A DNA stretch of 9,576 bases, from contig MNXL01000026.1 of the NCBI GenBank assembly GCA_001871755.1, positions 1 through 9,576 of the forward strand, in the 5' to 3' direction. Source of the stretch: Anaerolineae bacterium CG2_30_64_16. GTDB lineage: Bacteria > Chloroflexota > Anaerolineae > CG2-30-64-16. Shown here one piece after another: positions 6,451-9,576 of the stretch (position 1 is its first letter; every line of letters starts with the position of its first letter). The notes below the pieces were generated by a model. It was not told the origin of the DNA. It was given only the letters and a program-made list of their open reading frames with translations, and made no database searches. Made by a program: the position numbers and the translations under genes.

Positions 6451-7525
6451 CCCCCGCCCCGCGGTCGGCATCGTCAGCGCCGGCGTCTACGTTCCCGAAC
6501 CGATCATGACCGCGGCCGACCTCGCGGCCCGCAGTGGCATCGCCGAGTGGGTCATCCGCGAGAAGTTCGGCATCGTGCAGAAGCACGTGCCCGGGCCCGA
6601 TGACCACACCAACCAGATGGCCATCCGGGCCGCGCAAGACTGCCTGGCCAGATGCGACATTCCCGCTCAGGAGATCGACCTGGTGCTCTGCACCACTGAG
6701 GAGTGGAAGGAGTACTTGCTCTGGACCGCAGGGATCAAGCTGGCGTACGAAATCGGCGCGACTCGGGCCTGGGCCATCGACGTGCAACTGCGCTGCGGCG
6801 CCACGATCGCGGCCCTGAAGATGGCCCGAGACATGATGATCGCCGACCCCGAAATCCACACGGTGCTGATCGCGGGCGGCTATCGCAACGGCGACCTGAT
6901 CGATTACCGGAACCACCGAACTACCTTCATGTTCAACCTGGCCGCGGGCGGCGGCGCCCTGCTGTTGCGTAAAGGCTGGCCGCGCAACCACGTCCTGGGC
7001 GCCCACCTGATGACCGACGGGTACATGAGCGAGCACGTCATCGTACCCGCCAGCGGCACCCGGCAGTGGCCAACCGACGCGGCCCGAGCCGCAGGGCTGT
7101 GTAGCCTGGACCTGGTGGCGCCGGACGCGATGAGGGAGCGCCTCAACGCCGTCTCCATGGACAATTGGCTGCACTGCATCGACGAGGCGCTGCGCAAGAG
7201 CGGTCGCACCCGCCGCGACATCGGCTATCTGAACGTCCTCCACATGAAACGTTCGGCTCACCTGGACCTGCTCCAGCGCCTGGGCCTGACCGAAGAGCAG
7301 TCGGTCTATCTGTCCGACTACGGCCACATCGGCCAACAGGATGCCATGTTCTCCATCGTCGAGGGCCTCAAGCAAGGCCGGCTGCGAGACGGGGACCTGA
7401 TGGTCATCGTCGCGGCCGGGATCGGATATACGTGGGGCGCGGCGTGTGTACAGTGGGGGAACGCCGCGGACAAGATGGCGTGGAGCGTGGAGCGTGGAGC
7501 GTGGAGCGTGGAGCGTGAAGCGTAG
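6440..7525 (+). CDS. 3-oxoacyl-ACP synthase III-like (KAS III/HMG-CoA synthase superfamily) condensing enzyme
   Basis: A 361-aa thiolase-fold condensing enzyme. It starts with V-G-I-V-S-A-G-V-Y-V-P-E, typical of KAS III-like proteins, and its core ends with G-I-G-Y-T-W-G-A-A-C-V-Q-W-G at 327-340. The expected nucleophile is C119 (L-R-C-G-A-T) and the active-site histidine is H268 (L-H-M-K-R-S-A-H). Where KAS III has the third catalytic residue Asn (Y-G-N), this protein has Y-G-H (H296), as in a KAS III-like subfamily I recall with Y-G-H-M/I. It should be acylated at C119 and catalyse a Claisen-type condensation, but acyl or carrier specificity is unknown. Residues 347-361 (A-W-S-V-E-R-G, A-W-S-V-E-R-E, A, stop) are encoded by the GCGTGGA array and are not part of the normal fold. 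GAGG at 6430-6433 is a weak ribosome site; coupling to the overlapping small gene is likely. Confidence 0.88.
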   Translation: MNRDPRPAVGIVSAGVYVPEPIMTAADLAARSGIAEWVIREKFGIVQKHVPGPDDHTNQMAIRAAQDCLARCDIPAQEIDLVLCTTEEWKEYLLWTAGIKLAYEIGATRAWAIDVQLRCGATIAALKMARDMMIADPEIHTVLIAGGYRNGDLIDYRNHRTTFMFNLAAGGGALLLRKGWPRNHVLGAHLMTDGYMSEHVIVPASGTRQWPTDAARAAGLCSLDLVAPDAMRERLNAVSMDNWLHCIDEALRKSGRTRRDIGYLNVLHMKRSAHLDLLQRLGLTEEQSVYLSDYGHIGQQDAMFSIVEGLKQGRLRDGDLMVIVAAGIGYTWGAACVQWGNAADKMAWSVERGAWSVEREA

Positions 7526-7526
7526 A
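7478..7526 (+). repeat. Tandem 7-mer array, GCGTGGA family (7 units), overlapping the 3' end of a CDS
   Basis: Five exact GCGTGGA units, then GCGTGAA and GCGTAGA. The first six units and most of the seventh lie inside the condensing-enzyme reading frame. Three 7-bp units make 21 bp, so the frame encodes a 7-residue peptide period. The variant seventh unit supplies the TAG stop. Confidence 0.93.
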
Positions 7527-7551
7527 CGATAGACCATAGACCATGGACGAT
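7524..7551 (+). repeat. Short tandem 7-mer array, AGACCAT family (4 units)
   Basis: Four 7-bp units: AGACGAT, AGACCAT, AGACCAT, GGACGAT. The first unit overlaps the last unit of the GCGTGGA array by three bases, so one word family grades into the next without a spacer. About 27 bases without repeats follow before the next array. Confidence 0.8.
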
Positions 7552-7578
7552 TTGGGAGGATGGCGCGCGGTTCGCCCC

Positions 7579-7704
7579 GCAGTACGCAGTACGCAACACG
7601 CAACACGCAGTACGCAGTACGCAGCACGCAACACGCAGTACGCAGTACGCAACACGCAGTACGCAGTACGCAGTACGCAACACGCAACACGCAACACGCA
7701 ACAC
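7579..7704 (+). repeat. Tandem 7-mer array of two alternating variants, GCAGTAC/GCAACAC (18 units)
   Basis: A perfect 7-bp period over 126 bases. Units are GCAGTAC (9), GCAACAC (8) and one hybrid GCAGCAC (unit 7). No base is inserted or deleted across 18 units. The array ends six bases before the Shine-Dalgarno of the reductase gene, so it would lie in that gene's leader or in the intercistronic RNA. On either strand it is open in several frames and gives low-complexity peptides that are not real proteins. Confidence 0.95.
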
Positions 7705-7709
7705 GAAAT

Positions 7710-7714
7710 GGAGG
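7710..7714 (+). promoter_or_regulatory. Shine-Dalgarno site that fixes the reductase start
   Basis: GGAGG five bases before the ATG at 7720. It overlaps the last base of an earlier in-frame ATG (7708), so that ATG is unlikely to be used. Starts still further upstream (7543) would translate the repeat array. Confidence 0.8.
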
Positions 7715-7719
7715 TCATC

Positions 7720-8484
7720 ATGCGACTCAAAGACAAAGTCTGTCTCATCACCGGCGGAGCGGCCGGGATCGGCAAGGCCACGGCCCAGCGGTTCGCGGCA
7801 GAAGGGGCCAAGGTTGTCATTTGTGATGTGAACGAGGAGGCCGGCCGGCTGACAGCCGAGCAACTTGGACCGGCCGGCGAGTTTTTCAAGGTCAACGTGA
7901 TGGACCGCGCCGCGGTCGAGGGCTGGGTAGATGGGGTAGCCGCAAGACACGGCCGGGTGGACGTGCTGGTCAACAACGCCGGCATCCTCCGCGACAACCA
8001 GCTCGTCCGAGTCAAGGACGGCGAGTTGGTCAAACAGATGCCGGAGGCCGATTTCGACCTGGTCATCGGGATCAACCTGAAGGGTGTGTTCAATTGCACT
8101 CAGGCGGTCGCGCCGCACATGATCCGCCAGGGCGGCGGCGTGATCCTGAACGCGAGCTCGGTGGTCGGGCTCGACGGCAACTTCGGCCAGACGAACTATG
8201 TGGCCACCAAGGCCGGCGTCATCGGGATGACCAAGGTGTGGGCGCGTGAGTTGGGCCGCTACAACATCCGTGTCAACGCGGTGGCGCCCGGGTTCACCGC
8301 CACGGAGATCCTCTCGACCATGCCGGAGAAGGTGCTGGATGAGATGAAGGCGCGCACGCCACTCGGCCGCCTGGGCCAGCCCGCAGACATTGCCAACGCC
8401 TACCTCTTCCTGGCGTCGGACGAGGCCAGCTTCATCAGCGGCGCGGTGCTGCGGGTGGACGGCGGGTTGGTGGTGGGGACGTGA
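7720..8484 (+). CDS. SDR-family 3-oxoacyl-CoA/ACP reductase (FabG/PhaB-like)
   Basis: A 254-aa classical short-chain dehydrogenase of normal length. The nucleotide-binding motif T-G-G-A-A-G-I-G is at 11-18, N-N-A-G at 85-88, N119 in the fourth active-site position, and the catalytic S147, Y160 and K164 are all present (N-A-S-S-V-V-G; Y-V-A-T-K). D36 at the end of the second strand (V-V-I-C-D-V-N) is the usual sign of NAD(H) rather than NADP(H) preference. The segment R-D-N-Q-L-V-R-V-K-D-G-E-L-V-K-Q-M-P-E-A-D-F-D is a few residues longer than in E. coli FabG. It ends in R-V-D-G-G-L as FabG proteins do. It would interconvert 3-oxoacyl and 3-hydroxyacyl thioesters; with the thiolase at 1348 it could make 3-hydroxybutyryl-CoA. 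Whether the carrier is CoA or ACP cannot be read. Confidence 0.93.
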   Translation: MRLKDKVCLITGGAAGIGKATAQRFAAEGAKVVICDVNEEAGRLTAEQLGPAGEFFKVNVMDRAAVEGWVDGVAARHGRVDVLVNNAGILRDNQLVRVKDGELVKQMPEADFDLVIGINLKGVFNCTQAVAPHMIRQGGGVILNASSVVGLDGNFGQTNYVATKAGVIGMTKVWARELGRYNIRVNAVAPGFTATEILSTMPEKVLDEMKARTPLGRLGQPADIANAYLFLASDEASFISGAVLRVDGGLVVGT

Positions 8485-8489
8485 GGGAT

Positions 8490-8545
8490 GGTAGAGTGGT
8501 AAATTGGTAGAGGGGTAGATTGGTAAATTGGTAGAGTGGTAGAAG
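8490..8545 (+). repeat. Tandem 8-mer array, GGTAGATT family (7 units)
   Basis: Seven 8-bp units: GGTAGAGT, GGTAAATT, GGTAGAGG, GGTAGATT, GGTAAATT, GGTAGAGT, GGTAGAAG. All begin with GGTA. The array fills nearly the whole gap between the reductase stop and the hydrolase ribosome site. It is the reverse complement of the array family at 2654-2709. Confidence 0.93.
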
Positions 8546-8559
8546 AGTGGGAAGGAACC

Positions 8560-9366
8560 ATGCCCAAAATCCACGTCAACGACATCGACATCTACTATGA
8601 AATCACCGGCGCCGGCCAGCCGCTGCTGCTGATCGCGGGGCTGGGCTACGGGTTGTGGCAGTGGCACAAGATGATCCCGCTGCTCGCCGAACGGCGCCAG
8701 GTGATCGCGTTCGATAACCGCGGCGCGGGCCAGACCGACAAGCCAGACGGCCCGTACAGCGCGACCATGCTGGCGGCCGACACGGCCGGCCTCATCGAGG
8801 CGCTGGACCTGGAGGAGGTCACGGTGATGGGGCACTCCATGGGGGGGTTCGTCACCCAACAACTTGTCCTGGACCGGCCCGATCTGGTGAGCAAGTTGAT
8901 CCTGGCCGCGACCAACTTCGGCGGGCCGAACCACATCCCGGTCACGCCCGAGGCCCTCGCCGCAATGATGGACCGCACCGGCGATCCGGCCGCGGTGGTC
9001 CGCCGCGGCATCGCGGTGGCGTGCGCGCCTGGTTTCGCCGAAGTCCACCCGGATCGCGTCCGGGAGTTGGTCGCATATCGCTTCACCAACCCCGTGCCGC
9101 CCGCCGCCTACCAGGCGCAGATGGCGATCGGGTTGGGGCTGCTCGCGCCTGCGGCCGCGTTCGCGGGCCGGCTCAAGGCCGTCAGCGCGCCCACGCTGAT
9201 CCTCTTCGGGGAGCACGATCGGGTCGTCCCACCCGGCAACGCTGAGCTGCTCAAGCGTGAGATGCCAAACAGCGAGATCGTCATCTTGCCCGGCGCCGGA
9301 CACATGTTCCCGATCGAGGCGCCAGAGGCGGCCGCGGAGGCGGTGATCGAGTTCCTGGACCGGTAG
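8560..9366 (+). CDS. Alpha/beta-fold hydrolase
   Basis: A 268-aa alpha/beta hydrolase of the usual length. It has D-N-R-G at 52-55, the nucleophile elbow G-H-S-M-G-G with S93, the acid D220 in L-F-G-E-H-D, and H248 in G-A-G-H-M-F-P-I-E. The catalytic triad is complete. A short lid-like segment lies between about 120 and 205. No signal peptide is visible, so it acts in the cytoplasm. The substrate is unknown; candidates are an ester, lactone or thioester from the neighbouring acyl pathway. AAGGA at 8552-8556 lies three bases before the ATG, which is short but usable. A GTG at 8536 would add eight residues encoded by the repeat array and is less likely. It follows the reductase by 75 bases and is probably in the same transcript. 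Confidence 0.93.
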   Translation: MPKIHVNDIDIYYEITGAGQPLLLIAGLGYGLWQWHKMIPLLAERRQVIAFDNRGAGQTDKPDGPYSATMLAADTAGLIEALDLEEVTVMGHSMGGFVTQQLVLDRPDLVSKLILAATNFGGPNHIPVTPEALAAMMDRTGDPAAVVRRGIAVACAPGFAEVHPDRVRELVAYRFTNPVPPAAYQAQMAIGLGLLAPAAAFAGRLKAVSAPTLILFGEHDRVVPPGNAELLKREMPNSEIVILPGAGHMFPIEAPEAAAEAVIEFLDR

Positions 9367-9401
9367 ATTCGACAGAGTAGACTGGTAAACTGGTACGTGG
9401 T

Positions 9402-9544
9402 CAATGTCATTAAGATAAGGGAACTAGCCCAGACCTGACAGGTTGTCGGGGTCACTTTTCAGCATACATCCACATCTGATGAGACCGAATCCGGCTTGCA
9501 ACGCTACTTCGGGAAACCTGTCAGGTCTTAACTTAATGACATTG
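9402..9544. mobile_element. MITE-like non-autonomous insertion element (143 bp) with TIRs and 10-bp target duplication
   Basis: The left end is CAATGTCATTAAGATAAG (9402-9419). The right end (9527-9544) is its reverse complement except for one base (17 of 18 match; the outer 13 are exact). The exact 10-mer GGTACGTGGT abuts both ends (9392-9401 and 9545-9554), as a target-site duplication should. A second exact inverted pair lies inside: AGACCTGACAGGTT at 9431-9444 and AACCTGTCAGGTCT at 9515-9528, each nearly palindromic itself. The 143 bp hold no gene, so a transposase would have to act in trans. A 10-bp duplication with CA-starting ends fits IS4-type transposases best among those I know, but the family is a guess. 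Confidence 0.88.
9431..9528. repeat. Internal inverted repeat of the MITE-like element
   Basis: Fourteen exact complementary bases (9431-9444 against 9515-9528) could close a stem with a loop of about 70 bases. Each arm also contains ACCTG-N-CAGGT, a five-base palindrome around one central base. In RNA the whole element could fold into a long hairpin just after the hydrolase gene, which might also protect or end that transcript (inference). Confidence 0.75.
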
Positions 9545-9576
9545 GGTACGTGGTAGATTGGGACATGGTAGATTGG

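Larger units (their letters stand above)
9384..9576 (+). repeat. GGTAGATT-family array interrupted by a mobile element
   Basis: The gap after the hydrolase contains GGTAAACT, GGTACGT and, on the far side of the inserted element, GGTAGATT, GGGACAT, GGTAGATT and GG to the window end. Removing 9402-9554 (the element plus one copy of the 10-bp direct repeat) rejoins the array smoothly. It is the same word family as at 8490-8545 but more degenerate. No gene is visible from 9367 to 9576. Confidence 0.75.

Noticed and set aside
6404..7690. 428-codon open frame on the - strand
   Set aside because: It is antisense to the condensing enzyme, begins inside the heptamer array and has no recognisable domain.
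7579..7704. CRISPR array
   Set aside because: The units are contiguous 7-mers with no unique spacers and no cas genes nearby.
7543..7719. N-terminal extension of the SDR gene from ATG 7543 (or 7708)
   Set aside because: The extension would be translated heptamer repeats. The GGAGG at 7710-7714 and the family N-terminus (M-R-L-K-D-K-V) point to 7720.
7318..9303. 661-codon open frame on the - strand
   Set aside because: It lies antisense to the condensing enzyme end, the SDR and the hydrolase, all of which have complete catalytic motifs. Its sequence is low-complexity, Arg/His/Gln-rich and contains C-V-L-R-T-A-Y repeats from the heptamer array. It is a shadow of GC-rich coding DNA.

Overview
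The window is a piece of a GC-rich bacterial chromosome. It carries seven intact genes and the tail of an eighth, all on the + strand. The gene content suggests a member of the Chloroflexota (Anaerolineae- or Caldilineae-like): a large MalT-like ATPase regulator with a C-terminal SARP/BTAD module, a DUF2442 protein, KAS III-like/thiolase/SDR enzymes, and intergenic spaces filled with 7- and 8-bp tandem repeats. No rRNA or marker gene is present, so this placement is an inference.

Region 1 (1-1347) has about 50-52% GC in the lines I counted. It holds the last 16 codons of an unidentified gene, a DUF2442 gene coupled to it by a TAATG overlap, and a two-helix membrane protein with a proline-rich stalk and a C-terminal jelly-roll-like domain. 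Region 2 (1348-9366) is clearly richer in GC (75% in one counted line). It encodes an acetyl-CoA C-acetyltransferase (thiolase), a 1141-residue STAND ATPase/BTAD transcription regulator, a 75-aa small protein overlapping a KAS III-like condensing enzyme, a FabG/PhaB-type short-chain dehydrogenase and an alpha/beta hydrolase. Thiolase, condensing enzyme, reductase and hydrolase together suggest acyl-CoA/acyl chain condensation, keto reduction and ester or thioester hydrolysis. The pathway and product are not decidable from the window: there is no PHA synthase, ACP or CoA ligase here. The regulator lies between the thiolase and the other enzymes and could control them.

The most striking feature is the non-coding DNA. 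Three of the gaps after 2541, plus the 3' end, are packed with tandem 7-mers or 8-mers of at least six word families. One array (GCGTGGA) runs into the 3' end of the condensing-enzyme gene, encodes its last residues and supplies its stop codon. In the last 200 bases a 143-bp non-coding element has 18-bp near-perfect terminal inverted repeats and an exact 10-bp flanking direct repeat. It is therefore a well-defined MITE-like insertion, and it landed inside one of the 8-mer arrays.
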